Shown: in pieces, positions 40,782 to 48,689 of the stretch
Position numbering within the stretch: the stretch's first letter is position 1
How the letters are laid out: each line of letters starts with the position of its first letter
From: Bacillota bacterium
GTDB taxonomy: Bacteria; Bacillota; Clostridia; Peptostreptococcales; Anaerovoracaceae
Reading direction: 5' to 3'
DNA: 64,000 bases
Assembly: GCA_017557505.1 (NCBI GenBank)
Contig: JAFYYP010000007.1
Coordinates: forward strand, 1 to 64,000
The notes under the pieces: generated by a model
Told to the model about the DNA's origin: nothing
What the model saw: the letters and a program-made list of their open reading frames with translations, nothing else
Database searches by the model: none
Program-made: the position numbers and the translations under genes

Positions 40782-40812
40782 AACCGATCACGAAGAGTGA
40801 TCGGTTTTTTAT
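40782..40812 (+). terminator. Terminator after mnmA
   Basis: A perfect 10-bp stem (40782-40791 with 40797-40806), loop GAAGA, followed by a T-run. Confidence 0.93.
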
Positions 40813-40831
40813 AGACGATAAAAGGATTTTA

Positions 40832-40840
40832 TGGTATAAT
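40832..40840 (+). promoter_or_regulatory. Extended -10 promoter of the nitrilase-family gene
   Basis: TGGTATAAT, 41 bases before ATG 40882; no clear -35. Confidence 0.6.
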
Positions 40841-40881
40841 CAATCTACTAATTTGATAGGCAAATAAAAAAGGAGAGCACT

Positions 40882-41682
40882 ATGAAACTTGCGATGGCGC
40901 AGATGCGCATGGAAACAGATATGCAGAAGAACGTCGCAAAGACGGTCGGTCTGATCAAAGAAGCTGCCGGAAACGGCGCGGACTTCATCTTCTTCCCGGA
41001 AGTGCAGCTGACGCAGTTCTTCCCCAAATTCGAAGGCCGTGACGCGAAGGCGCTGGCGCTGACGCTGGACAGCCCGGAGATCACAGCGATCCGCGAGGCC
41101 TGCAAAGAGAATCGGATCTGGGCGTCGCCGAACGTCTATCTGAACAAAGACGGCAACTATTACGACTGCTCGCTGGTCATCGACGGCAAGGGCGAACTGC
41201 AGGGCCTGTCCAAGATGGTCTACATCTATCAGGCGCAAGACTTCTACGAAAAGGACTATTATCATCCTTCTGAGGACGGCTTCATCGTCTACAGCACGCC
41301 GTGGGGCAAGGTGGGCATCGTCATCTGCTTCGACCGCCACATGCCCGAGAGCATCCGTTCCTGCGCGATGCAGGGCGCGCAGCTCGTGCTGATCCCGACT
41401 GCCAACCACGACGCCGAGCCCATGGAACTGTTCGAGTGGGAGGTGCGCATCCAGGCCTTCCACAGCCAGGTGTACGTGGCCATGTGCAACCGCGTGGGGC
41501 AGGAAGATCACCTGAACTTCTGCGGCCAGTCGCTGCTGGCGGGGCCTTATGGCGAGCTGGTGTGCAAGGCGGACGGCGCCGAACAGATCGTCTATACCGA
41601 CGTACCCATGGATGAGATCCCGAAGGTGCGCAGTCTGAAGACCTGGCTGGCGCTGGCAAAGGAGGTCGGACCGGTGTATTAA
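40882..41682 (+). CDS. Carbon-nitrogen hydrolase (nitrilase superfamily)
   Basis: A 266-residue enzyme with the triad E40 (FFPEVQ), K111 (LSKMVY) and C149 (IVICFDRHMPES). The sequence around the Cys (CFDRHMPES) is nearest to N-carbamoylputrescine/beta-ureidopropionase-like branches, but the specificity cannot be given. AAGGAGAG precedes the ATG. It is a single-gene unit between the mnmA terminator and the metF leader. Confidence 0.88.
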   Translation: MKLAMAQMRMETDMQKNVAKTVGLIKEAAGNGADFIFFPEVQLTQFFPKFEGRDAKALALTLDSPEITAIREACKENRIWASPNVYLNKDGNYYDCSLVIDGKGELQGLSKMVYIYQAQDFYEKDYYHPSEDGFIVYSTPWGKVGIVICFDRHMPESIRSCAMQGAQLVLIPTANHDAEPMELFEWEVRIQAFHSQVYVAMCNRVGQEDHLNFCGQSLLAGPYGELVCKADGAEQIVYTDVPMDEIPKVRSLKTWLALAKEVGPVY

Positions 41683-41714
41683 AGGGGGTTTGCGGATATC
41701 AGCGAAAATATTTG

Positions 41715-41743
41715 TTGACAGCATAAAGAATCCCCTTTATAAT
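41715..41743 (+). promoter_or_regulatory. Promoter of the metF-metH operon
   Basis: Consensus TTGACA (41715-41720), a 17-base spacer and perfect TATAAT (41738-41743). The start near 41750 gives about 24 bases before the leader peptide. Confidence 0.9.
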
Positions 41744-41773
41744 TGGTCACATATTACAAAACAAGGAGAAATT

Positions 41774-41851
41774 ATGGCTCTTACTTTCGGTTACATCATG
41801 ATGATGCGTTGCTTCCGGGCGGGGGATGTACATCCCGGCTCCGTTTTGTAA
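41774..41851 (+). CDS. Methionine-codon leader peptide of the metF-metH operon (25 codons)
   Basis: ATG 41774 to TAA 41849-41851 reads M-A-L-T-F-G-Y-I-M-M-M-R-C then F-R-A-G-D-V-H-P-G-S-V-L. Three consecutive Met codons (41798-41806), then Arg and Cys, stand just before the RNA strand that can form an antiterminator. The ribosome binding site AAGGAG is excellent, 6 bases before the ATG, so translation is very likely. A perfect palindrome GGGATGTACATCCC (41823-41836) lies in the last third. Position, codons and structure fit a sensor of charged tRNA-Met (or initiator competition). Confidence 0.8.
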   Translation: MALTFGYIMMMRCFRAGDVHPGSVL

Positions 41852-41914
41852 CGCGGCCGTAAGAAGTCAGACCTTTACCCGGAGCATTCAGAAGATGGTC
41901 CGGGTTTTTCTTTT
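41804..41914 (+). promoter_or_regulatory. Methionine attenuator: competing antiterminator and terminator
   Basis: TCCGGG (41814-41819), directly after the Met codons, pairs with CCCGGA (41878-41883), and flanking GC/GC extends this to 8 bp with one bulged base. CCCGGA is also the 5' arm of the terminator (41877-41883 with 41899-41905). A competing stem inside the peptide frame (CCGGG 41815-41819 with CCCGG 41834-41838) can sequester the antiterminator strand. A ribosome held at the Met codons would leave 41814-41819 free for antitermination. Confidence 0.7.
41877..41914 (+). terminator. Intrinsic terminator in the metF leader
   Basis: ACCCGGA (41877-41883) pairs with TCCGGGT (41899-41905), followed by TTTTTCTTTT, 15 bases before the metF start. 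It precedes the gene and so acts as an attenuator. Confidence 0.85.
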
Positions 41915-41928
41915 ACAGGAGACAGAAC

Positions 41929-42810
41929 ATGAAGATCAGCGAATTATTGAAACAGGACGGTTACAGACTTTCGTTCGAGGTGTTTCCGCCAAAGCGGGAC
42001 AGCGGGCTGGAGAGCGTCAGATATGCGACGGAAGAGATCGCGAAACTGCGGCCTTCTTTTGTAAGCGTCACGTATGGCGCAGGCGGCGGTACCAGCGATT
42101 TTACGCTGGACATCGCGAAAAATATCAAAGAGAAGACCGGCGTGCCCGTGCTGGCGCACATTACCTGCGTCAGTTCCAATCGCGCGAAGGTCGCCGCATA
42201 CATTGAAAGATTGAAGTATGCCGGCATCGAAAACGTGATGGCGCTGCGCGGCGATCTGACGCCGGAGATGGAAGGGCAGGACCGCAGCAATTGGGACTAC
42301 CGCTATGCATACCAGCTCGTGGAAGAACTGAAGGCTACCGGTGATCTCTGCATCGGAGGGGCCTGCTATCCGGAAGTACACCCAGAAAGTGCCAGCCGTG
42401 TCGAAGACGTACGGCACTTGAAACAGAAAGTAGAGGCCGGCTGCGACTTCCTGACGTCGCAGATGTTCTTCGATAACGACCTGTTCTACAGCTTTCTGTA
42501 CCGCGTGCGGGATATCGGCATCGACGTGCCTGTGATCCCCGGGATCATGCCGATCACAAACGCCAATCAGGTGGAAAAGGCGCTGAAACTTTCCGGAAGC
42601 CATATGCCGATCCGCTTCCTGTCCCTGGTGGACCGCTTCGGCAGCAACGCGGCTGCTATGGAGCAGGCAGGCATCATCTATGCTTCGGAACAGATCATCG
42701 ACCTGTATGCCAACGGCATCCGCAACGTGCACGTATATACCATGAACAAACCGGCAGTGGCGGAAGGGATCCTGCGGAGCGTTTCCGCGATCCTCGGACA
42801 GGCAGCATGA
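41929..42810 (+). CDS. metF: 5,10-methylenetetrahydrofolate reductase
   Basis: A 293-residue flavoenzyme of the MetF barrel family that reduces methylene-THF to methyl-THF, the methyl donor for MetH. Recognisable are SFEVFPPK at 15-22 with the catalytic Glu, VTYGAGG, HITCV, ALRGD and a GACYPEVHPES segment, all standard. AGGAGA precedes the ATG. The stop overlaps the reactivation-protein gene, and the three genes form one transcript under the Met attenuator. Confidence 0.96.
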   Translation: MKISELLKQDGYRLSFEVFPPKRDSGLESVRYATEEIAKLRPSFVSVTYGAGGGTSDFTLDIAKNIKEKTGVPVLAHITCVSSNRAKVAAYIERLKYAGIENVMALRGDLTPEMEGQDRSNWDYRYAYQLVEELKATGDLCIGGACYPEVHPESASRVEDVRHLKQKVEAGCDFLTSQMFFDNDLFYSFLYRVRDIGIDVPVIPGIMPITNANQVEKALKLSGSHMPIRFLSLVDRFGSNAAAMEQAGIIYASEQIIDLYANGIRNVHVYTMNKPAVAEGILRSVSAILGQAA

Positions 42811-43448
42811 TGGACACGGTTTTCGTAAAACAATATAAAGGACTGCAGCCGGACAGAAACGAGATCCGGCGCTATGCGGGCATGCCGAAAGCCTTCGGAA
42901 ATGACCCGCTGATGCAGGAATGCCTGCAGGAACTTGGCGGGATCAACGGCAGACTGTGCTGGCGGACCTTTCCCATCCTGCGACAGGAAGACCGATTGGA
43001 TCTGGGCTTTTGCAGGACGGATTCGAAAAGCCTTGCGATCAATCTGAAGGGCTGTTCTTCCCTGGTCCTCTTTGCCGGAACGCTCGGGATAGAGATCGAT
43101 CGCCTGCTTGCGAGGTACGGCAGGCTGTCGCCTGCGAAGGCGCTGTGGTTCCAGGCGATCGGCGCAGCAGGAGTGGAAGCGATGTGCGACGCGTTCTGTG
43201 AAGATGTGCCGAAACTGCTCGGGGCTGCTGCTTTTGCGGGGCCTGCGCCTGCCGAAGGGGCACGGATCCGTACGAAACCCCGCTACAGTCCGGGCTTCGG
43301 TGATTTCGGCCTGGATTATCAGCCGTTCATCTTTTCGGCGCTGGAGTGCGAGCGTCAGATCGGGCTTACCCTGACGGACAGCCTGCTGATGAGCCCGACA
43401 AAATCCGTTACTGCCCTGATCGGGGTACTGGACGAGGAGGATCGATGA
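42807..43448 (+). CDS. Stand-alone MetH reactivation (activation-domain) protein
   Basis: A 213-residue protein resembling the C-terminal AdoMet-binding reactivation domain of cobalamin-dependent methionine synthase: KPRYSPGFGDFGLDYQ matches the RxxxxPGYGD AdoMet-binding motif, and LLMSPTKSVTALIG the end of the domain. It would reductively remethylate cob(II)alamin on MetH. Here it is a separate gene between metF and metH with ATGA overlaps on both sides. An ATG at 42810 is an equally good start. Confidence 0.88.
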   Translation: MMDTVFVKQYKGLQPDRNEIRRYAGMPKAFGNDPLMQECLQELGGINGRLCWRTFPILRQEDRLDLGFCRTDSKSLAINLKGCSSLVLFAGTLGIEIDRLLARYGRLSPAKALWFQAIGAAGVEAMCDAFCEDVPKLLGAAAFAGPAPAEGARIRTKPRYSPGFGDFGLDYQPFIFSALECERQIGLTLTDSLLMSPTKSVTALIGVLDEEDR

Positions 43449-45874
43449 CAATACTGGACTACATAAAAGAAGACATACTGATCCTGGACGGCGGCATGGG
43501 AAGCTTTCTGCAGGAAAAAGGCCTGCAGCCGGGCGAACGGCCGGAACCCTGGAACATCAGCTATCCTGAGGTGGTGACAGCGATCCATCGCTCCTATTTC
43601 GATGCGGGCAGCAACGCCGTGATCACCAATACCTTCGGCGCCTGCGGCCTGCGGTTCTCTGAAGAAGAACTGCAGAAGATCGCAGCGGCTGCCGTCGCCA
43701 ATGCTAGAAGGGCAGCGCAGGAAAGTGAAACGCCGCAGCCGAAATGGGTGGGATTGGACATAGGTCCCTGCGGCAAACTGCTGAAGCCATTCGGCGATCT
43801 GGATTTCGAGGAGGCCGTAGAAACATTTGCAGTCTTCGTACGGGCCGGCGCCGCGCAAAAGCCCGACTTTATCTTTATCGAGACCATGAGCGACTGCTAC
43901 GAGATGAAAGCAGCCGTGCTGGCAGCGAAGGAAAATGCTCCGGGGCTGCCCATCTTTGCATCCAATGCGTACAGCGAAAACGGCCGCCTGCTGACTGGTG
44001 CGGATCCTGCTGTGATGACTGCCATGCTGGAAGGTCTCGGCGCTTCCGCCATCGGCATGAACTGCTCGCTGGGCCCGGACGCGCTGCTTCCCGTTGCACA
44101 GCAGTATCTGCAGAGGACATCGCTGCCTGTGATCTTCAAGCCCAATGCAGGCCTGCCTCGGCTGGAGGATGGCAGGACGGTCTACGACATTACTCCGCAG
44201 GAGTTCGCGGAGATCACCGCGGATGCGGTCCGGAAAGGCGTACGCATCGTCGGCGGATGCTGCGGCACGACGCCGGAAACGATCTCGGAAATCGAAAAAC
44301 GGGTGCGGGGACTGAGCCCGGGTCACACAGAGCCAGAAAAGCGCACCGTGATCGCCTCTTACAGCCAGGCGCTGGCGTTCGGAAGGGATCCGGTACTGAT
44401 CGGGGAACGGATCAACCCCACCGGAAAGAAACGCCTGAAACAGGCGATCCTGTACGGCGATCTGTCCTATGTGCTTTCCGAAGCTGCCGGACAGGAAGAA
44501 AAGGGCGTCCATGCCATCGACGTGAACGTGGGCGTGCCCGGTATCGATGAAGCTGCTGTGCTGAAAGCGGCGGTGCAGGAGATCCAGGCAGTCACGAACC
44601 TGCCGCTGCAGCTGGACAGCTCGGATCCTGCAGCACTGGAAGCCGCCATGCGCATCTATAACGGAAAACCCCTTGTGAATTCCGTGAACGGCAAGCAGTC
44701 GTCGATGGACGCGGTCTTTCCTCTAGTAAAGAAATACGGAGGCGTCTGCATCGCTCTCACCCTGGATGACGGGGGCATCCCCATGGATGCGCAGGCGAGG
44801 GCGGAGATCGCGGCGAAGATCATCCGGGAGGCGGCAAGGTACGGTATCGCGAAGGAAGATCTGATCTTCGATACTCTGGCCATGCCGGTGAGCGCTTCCG
44901 GAGATGCGTCGAACATCGCGCTGGATGCACTGCGGATGATCCGGGAAGAACTGGGCTGCTGCACCTCTCTCGGCGTCTCCAACATCTCCTTCGGGCTTCC
45001 TTCCCGGGGCGATATCAACAGCGCTTTCTTCCTGCGCGCACTGGACAGAGGGCTGTCTGCCGCCATCATCAATCCTTATGCGGATGACATGATGCGCGCC
45101 TATCATGCTTACCGTGCACTGGCCGGGCTGGATGCAAGCTGCAGCGAATATATCCGTTACTGTGAAGAACATCCGAAGACGGCAGATTCCGGTTTCTCTG
45201 CGGCAACTGTTCTCGCCGGCACGGATGTTTCGGCAGATCGGACAGAACAGTGCAGTCCCCTGCAGACCGCGATCCTCAAAGGCTTCCGTCAGCAGGCAGG
45301 CGAACTGGCAAGGGAAAAGCTGAAAACCCTGCAGCCTGTGGATCTGATCAATGCGGAGATCATCCCCGCGCTGAACGTCGTGGGCGAAGGCTTTGAAAAG
45401 GGCCGTATCTATCTTCCTCAGCTTCTGATCAGCGCAGAGGCCGCAACGGCCGCGTTCGACGAGGTGAAAGCGGTCATGGCTTCCAGGCCGCTGAACGCAG
45501 CGGAGAAAAAATGTACTGTCGTCGTTGCGACGGTCAAGGGCGACATCCACGATATCGGCAAGAATATCGCAAAACTGCTGCTCGAGAGCTACGGATTTGA
45601 GGTGAAGGATCTAGGCAAGGATGTGCCGCCGGAGGTGATCCTGGAGGCGGTCAAACGGTGGAACGCACCTGTCGCTGGCCTGTCCGCCCTGATGACCACG
45701 ACAGTGCCTGCCATGGAGGAAACCATTGAGCTGCTGAAAAAGGAGGCTCCGTGGTGCCGCATCGTGACGGGCGGCGCCGTGCTGACGAAGGACTTTGCAG
45801 AATCCATCGGCAGCGACTGCTACGCGAAGGATGCCATGGATACCGTTCGGTATGCGGACACGCTGACACCCTGA
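43445..45874 (+). CDS. metH: Cobalamin-dependent methionine synthase lacking the reactivation domain
   Basis: An 809-residue protein. Residues 1-290 form the homocysteine-binding barrel with zinc cysteines C207 (GMNCSLG), C272 and C273 (GGCCGTT). Residues about 310-575 bind methyl-THF (IGERINPTGKKR). A cap and the B12 domain follow, with the cobalamin ligand His702 in DIHDIG. The AdoMet activation domain of the usual 1200-residue enzyme is absent and supplied by the preceding gene. ATG 43445 overlaps that gene's stop and has GAGGAGG upstream. Confidence 0.95.
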   Translation: MTILDYIKEDILILDGGMGSFLQEKGLQPGERPEPWNISYPEVVTAIHRSYFDAGSNAVITNTFGACGLRFSEEELQKIAAAAVANARRAAQESETPQPKWVGLDIGPCGKLLKPFGDLDFEEAVETFAVFVRAGAAQKPDFIFIETMSDCYEMKAAVLAAKENAPGLPIFASNAYSENGRLLTGADPAVMTAMLEGLGASAIGMNCSLGPDALLPVAQQYLQRTSLPVIFKPNAGLPRLEDGRTVYDITPQEFAEITADAVRKGVRIVGGCCGTTPETISEIEKRVRGLSPGHTEPEKRTVIASYSQALAFGRDPVLIGERINPTGKKRLKQAILYGDLSYVLSEAAGQEEKGVHAIDVNVGVPGIDEAAVLKAAVQEIQAVTNLPLQLDSSDPAALEAAMRIYNGKPLVNSVNGKQSSMDAVFPLVKKYGGVCIALTLDDGGIPMDAQARAEIAAKIIREAARYGIAKEDLIFDTLAMPVSASGDASNIALDALRMIREELGCCTSLGVSNISFGLPSRGDINSAFFLRALDRGLSAAIINPYADDMMRAYHAYRALAGLDASCSEYIRYCEEHPKTADSGFSAATVLAGTDVSADRTEQCSPLQTAILKGFRQQAGELAREKLKTLQPVDLINAEIIPALNVVGEGFEKGRIYLPQLLISAEAATAAFDEVKAVMASRPLNAAEKKCTVVVATVKGDIHDIGKNIAKLLLESYGFEVKDLGKDVPPEVILEAVKRWNAPVAGLSALMTTTVPAMEETIELLKKEAPWCRIVTGGAVLTKDFAESIGSDCYAKDAMDTVRYADTLTP

Positions 45875-45929
45875 TCGATCCGGACGAGCGCCGGCAGACT
45901 TAAAACTATCATTTTCCGTCCATAACCTG

Positions 45930-45965
45930 TATAATAATTATGTATGGGGTTTTCCATACAGGAGG
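45930..45965 (+). promoter_or_regulatory. -10 element and hairpin abutting the ribosome binding site of the CPCC gene
   Basis: A perfect TATAAT (45930-45935) is followed by TGTATGG (45941-45947) and its complement CCATACA (45954-45960), a 7-bp stem that ends right at GGAGG (45961-45965). The stem starts at the predicted 5' end of the RNA and could stabilise the transcript or affect ribosome loading. Confidence 0.5.
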
Positions 45966-45975
45966 AAAACAGGTT

Positions 45976-46194
45976 ATGGACGTTTCATTTGCAGCAAGAT
46001 TATATATCCCGACCATCTGCCCCTGCTGCGGGCGCTACATTTTCGACGAAAAGGGTAAATACGAGATCTGCCCGGTCTGCGGCTGGGAGGATGACCCGGT
46101 GCAGCGCCGTGACCCGGATCTGCCGGGCGGCGCGAACAAACTGAGCCTGAACGAGGCACGCAAAGCCTGGGAGGAGAAGGAGGCCGGACGATGA
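45976..46194 (+). CDS. CPCC family cysteine-rich protein
   Basis: A 72-residue protein of the CPCC family. It carries CPCCGRYIFDE, then YEICPVCGWEDDPVQ and GGANKLSLNEAR, all diagnostic, with four Cys likely binding zinc. Function of the family is unknown; members often lie near toxin or immunity genes. The ATG at 45976 was chosen for the GGAGG 10 bases upstream. It overlaps the next gene by 4 bases. Confidence 0.85.
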   Translation: MDVSFAARLYIPTICPCCGRYIFDEKGKYEICPVCGWEDDPVQRRDPDLPGGANKLSLNEARKAWEEKEAGR

Positions 46195-46772
46195 ACAAAG
46201 GCAAAGCCATTCTGCTGGTCATCCTGCTGATCGCCGCGTTTCTCGGCGCGAAACTTCTGTACGACCAGGTGACAGCCTGGCAGAGAGGACAGATCATGGA
46301 CGGCCCGGGCATGGACCCGGTGCAGACGCTGATCGATAATTACGGCATCACGGAAGATCAGGCCCTTGCCGTCATAAACGGAGAAGCAAAGCTCGAGGAT
46401 ATCCTGAATGGAACAGCTCCAGAGCCTGAAACAGAGCCGGAACCGTCTGTCGAACCCGGCGGAGAAACGGATGAGATCGCCTGGAACTACGACGATTTTC
46501 CCGACGACTACACGTTCCGCAACAACAAACTACTGAACGAGCACTACGACAAGCACGGCATCGAGATGGGGTTCGAATCGGCGGAAGCGTATGCGGAAGC
46601 GGCCAACCTCGTCATCCATCATCCGGACGTGCTTTGGAAGACCGAAAAGGAAGACGGAGACTTCTGCTTCTTCCTCGAGGAGACCGGCGATTTCGTCGTG
46701 CTGTCCACAGACGGCTACATCCGCACGTATTTCCGCCCGGGTTCCGGCAAGAAGTATTTCGATAAGCAATGA
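46191..46772 (+). CDS. Membrane-anchored protein with a possible BECR-type nuclease domain
   Basis: A 193-residue protein with an N-terminal membrane anchor (about 6-24), a middle part rich in Glu and Pro (PEPETEPEPSVEP) and a C-terminal domain of about 85 residues. The domain has LLNEHYDKHG, a central AYAEAANLVIHHPD and an ending DGYIRTYFRPGSGKKYF; these look like BECR-fold nuclease domains (barnase/EndoU/colicin/RelE) of polymorphic toxins and phage proteins, with the first His and late Arg/Thr as likely active residues. Neighbours: CPCC protein upstream, Nudix hydrolase downstream, both overlapping by 4 bases. No immunity protein is obvious, so a household RNase remains possible. Confidence 0.5.
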   Translation: MNKGKAILLVILLIAAFLGAKLLYDQVTAWQRGQIMDGPGMDPVQTLIDNYGITEDQALAVINGEAKLEDILNGTAPEPETEPEPSVEPGGETDEIAWNYDDFPDDYTFRNNKLLNEHYDKHGIEMGFESAEAYAEAANLVIHHPDVLWKTEKEDGDFCFFLEETGDFVVLSTDGYIRTYFRPGSGKKYFDKQ

Positions 46773-47434
46773 AGAAACCAGTCATTACAAGAGATTGTGT
46801 CAAGACGCTGCTCGAGACGAAGTACCTGAGTGTCTACGACCTGCAGTATGAAGAGGGCAGGCACTATTACGACGCGACCCGCCGCAGCGCGGACCGCCTG
46901 ACCGCCCTCAAGACCGATGAGGAGTTCCGCGACATGCAGCCCGACGCGGTCAGCTGCTGCGTCATCGTGCGCACGCCCGGCGAAGAGCCCAGGCTGCTGC
47001 TTTCCTATGAGTACCGCTACCCCTGCGGGCGCTATCTTTTAAGCCCGCCTGCCGGCCTGATCGACCCTGAGGACAGGGACAAGGAAGACGCGCTCATCCT
47101 GACGGCCATCCGTGAGATCCGCGAGGAGACGGGTCTGGAAGTGAAGCCGACCGACCGCATCTACGTCGGTAATCCCTGCGTGTTCAGTTCGCCCGGCATG
47201 ACGGACGAATGCAACGCCATGGTCTGTGCCGTCGTAGACGCGCCGGACCTGAGCACGCTGAGCCAGGAAGGCGCTGTCGGCACGGAAAGTTTCGACGGAT
47301 TCCTGCTGGCGACGAAAGAAGAGGCGGAGGAGATCCTGCGCAGCGGCCGTGACCCGCACGGGTTCTTCTATTCCGTATTTACATGGGTCGTGCTGGCCTG
47401 GTTCGCCGGCGGTTTCTGGGAAAAGGAAGTTTAA
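46769..47434 (+). CDS. Nudix hydrolase, ADP-ribose pyrophosphatase-like
   Basis: A 221-residue Nudix protein. The Nudix core is REIREETGL around residue 117, preceded by SPPAGLID, a position typical of ADP-sugar pyrophosphatases; the canonical Glu of the first half is replaced by Asp. The C-terminus is hydrophobic (YSVFTWVVLAWFAGGF), suggesting membrane contact. It overlaps the possible nuclease gene by 4 bases and precedes the GH3 gene by 12. Confidence 0.85.
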   Translation: MKKPVITRDCVKTLLETKYLSVYDLQYEEGRHYYDATRRSADRLTALKTDEEFRDMQPDAVSCCVIVRTPGEEPRLLLSYEYRYPCGRYLLSPPAGLIDPEDRDKEDALILTAIREIREETGLEVKPTDRIYVGNPCVFSSPGMTDECNAMVCAVVDAPDLSTLSQEGAVGTESFDGFLLATKEEAEEILRSGRDPHGFFYSVFTWVVLAWFAGGFWEKEV

Positions 47435-47446
47435 AGAGAGGCTTTC

Positions 47447-48658
47447 GTGCATAGTTTTTTGTGGAAAAACTCCATCAGAACGAAACTTGTGATCGCCGGC
47501 ATCGCTTTCTTTGCCTGCGTTTTCGCGCTCTGCGCCTGCTCGGCGCAGCCGGTCGACGCAGAGAGCCAGGATGGAATCGAGGGCAGCGGCGCTTCTCCGG
47601 ATGTGAAGCCTCACATTGCCGTTGAGATCGAAGGAGATAACATATCGAGAGTTATGTCATCCATGACGTTGAGGGAAAAAATCGGCCAGCTTTTCATCAT
47701 ACGGCCAGAATCTCTGGGAGGATCGGCGAAGAAACTGACGGACAGCGGCCGTTCGCTGTATGAACAGTATCCGGCCGGAGGCTTCTGCCTGTTCGCGCAG
47801 AACATCTCAGACCCTGAGCAGCTGAAGGAATTCTCAGACCAGCTGCACAGCCTTGGCAGCCGCATCCATCCCATCCTGACGATCGACGAGGAGGGCGGTT
47901 CCGTTACGCGCATCGCTTCGAACTGGAAGTTCGACGTGCCGCACTACCGCGATATGGGCAAAACGGAAGCCACCGCGGAGGAAAGCGCGCAGCAGATCGC
48001 ATCGTATCTGAAAGAATACGGCATCGACCTCGACTTCGCGCCGGTCGCGGACGTCAACACGAATCCGAAGAATCCGGTCATCGGCACCAGAGCCTACAGC
48101 AGCGACCCCGAAGAAGCAGCCGCCTGTGTCGCAGATGCGGTCAAGGGTTTCCATGAAGGCGGCGTTGGCTGCTGCTTAAAGCACTGGCCGGGTCACGGGG
48201 ATACGAAGACCGACACGCACAAGGGCAGTTCGTCCACCGCGAAGACCTGGGAGGACATGCTTGCCTGCGAAGTGCTGCCGTTCGTTTCCGGCATCGGAGC
48301 CGGCGCGGACATGGTCATGGTCTCGCACATCTCGGCTCCTGAAGTGACGGGGACGAGCGAACCCGCGAGCCTGTCGTACATCCTGATGACTGAAAAGCTC
48401 AGAGAAGAACTGGGTTTCGAAGGGGTCATCATTACCGACGCCATGGAGATGAAGGCGATCTCCGGTGTCTTCAGTTCCGGCGAAGCGGCCGTCAAAGCTC
48501 TCCTGGCCGGCGCGGACATCGTGCTGATGCCCGAAGACTACAAAGAAGCGTTCGATGCGGTCCTCGCGGCCGTGGAGAGCGGCGAGATCTCCCAGGAACG
48601 CCTGGAAGAGAGCCTGCGCCGCATCCTGCGCCTGAAGGCGGACCTTGCGGGCATGTAA
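47447..48658 (+). CDS. Glycoside hydrolase family 3 enzyme, NagZ-like, exported
   Basis: A 403-residue secreted enzyme, probably a beta-N-acetylhexosaminidase acting on cell wall or dietary glycans. Signature motifs are TIDEEGGSVTRI, the KHWPGHGDTKTDTH catalytic loop with the His/Asp dyad of NagZ, and VIITDAMEMKAI with the nucleophile Asp. The N-terminus is a signal peptide with a possible lipobox around LCAC. GTG 47447 is the start, with GAGAGG upstream. Confidence 0.9.
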   Translation: MHSFLWKNSIRTKLVIAGIAFFACVFALCACSAQPVDAESQDGIEGSGASPDVKPHIAVEIEGDNISRVMSSMTLREKIGQLFIIRPESLGGSAKKLTDSGRSLYEQYPAGGFCLFAQNISDPEQLKEFSDQLHSLGSRIHPILTIDEEGGSVTRIASNWKFDVPHYRDMGKTEATAEESAQQIASYLKEYGIDLDFAPVADVNTNPKNPVIGTRAYSSDPEEAAACVADAVKGFHEGGVGCCLKHWPGHGDTKTDTHKGSSSTAKTWEDMLACEVLPFVSGIGAGADMVMVSHISAPEVTGTSEPASLSYILMTEKLREELGFEGVIITDAMEMKAISGVFSSGEAAVKALLAGADIVLMPEDYKEAFDAVLAAVESGEISQERLEESLRRILRLKADLAGM

Positions 48659-48689
48659 TTTAAAACCATTCAGAAAGGAATTACCATAC

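Noticed and set aside
41744-41928. SAM riboswitch or cobalamin riboswitch before metF
   Set aside because: None of the conserved core sequences of these aptamers is present, and most of the leader is occupied by a translatable peptide frame and the terminator.
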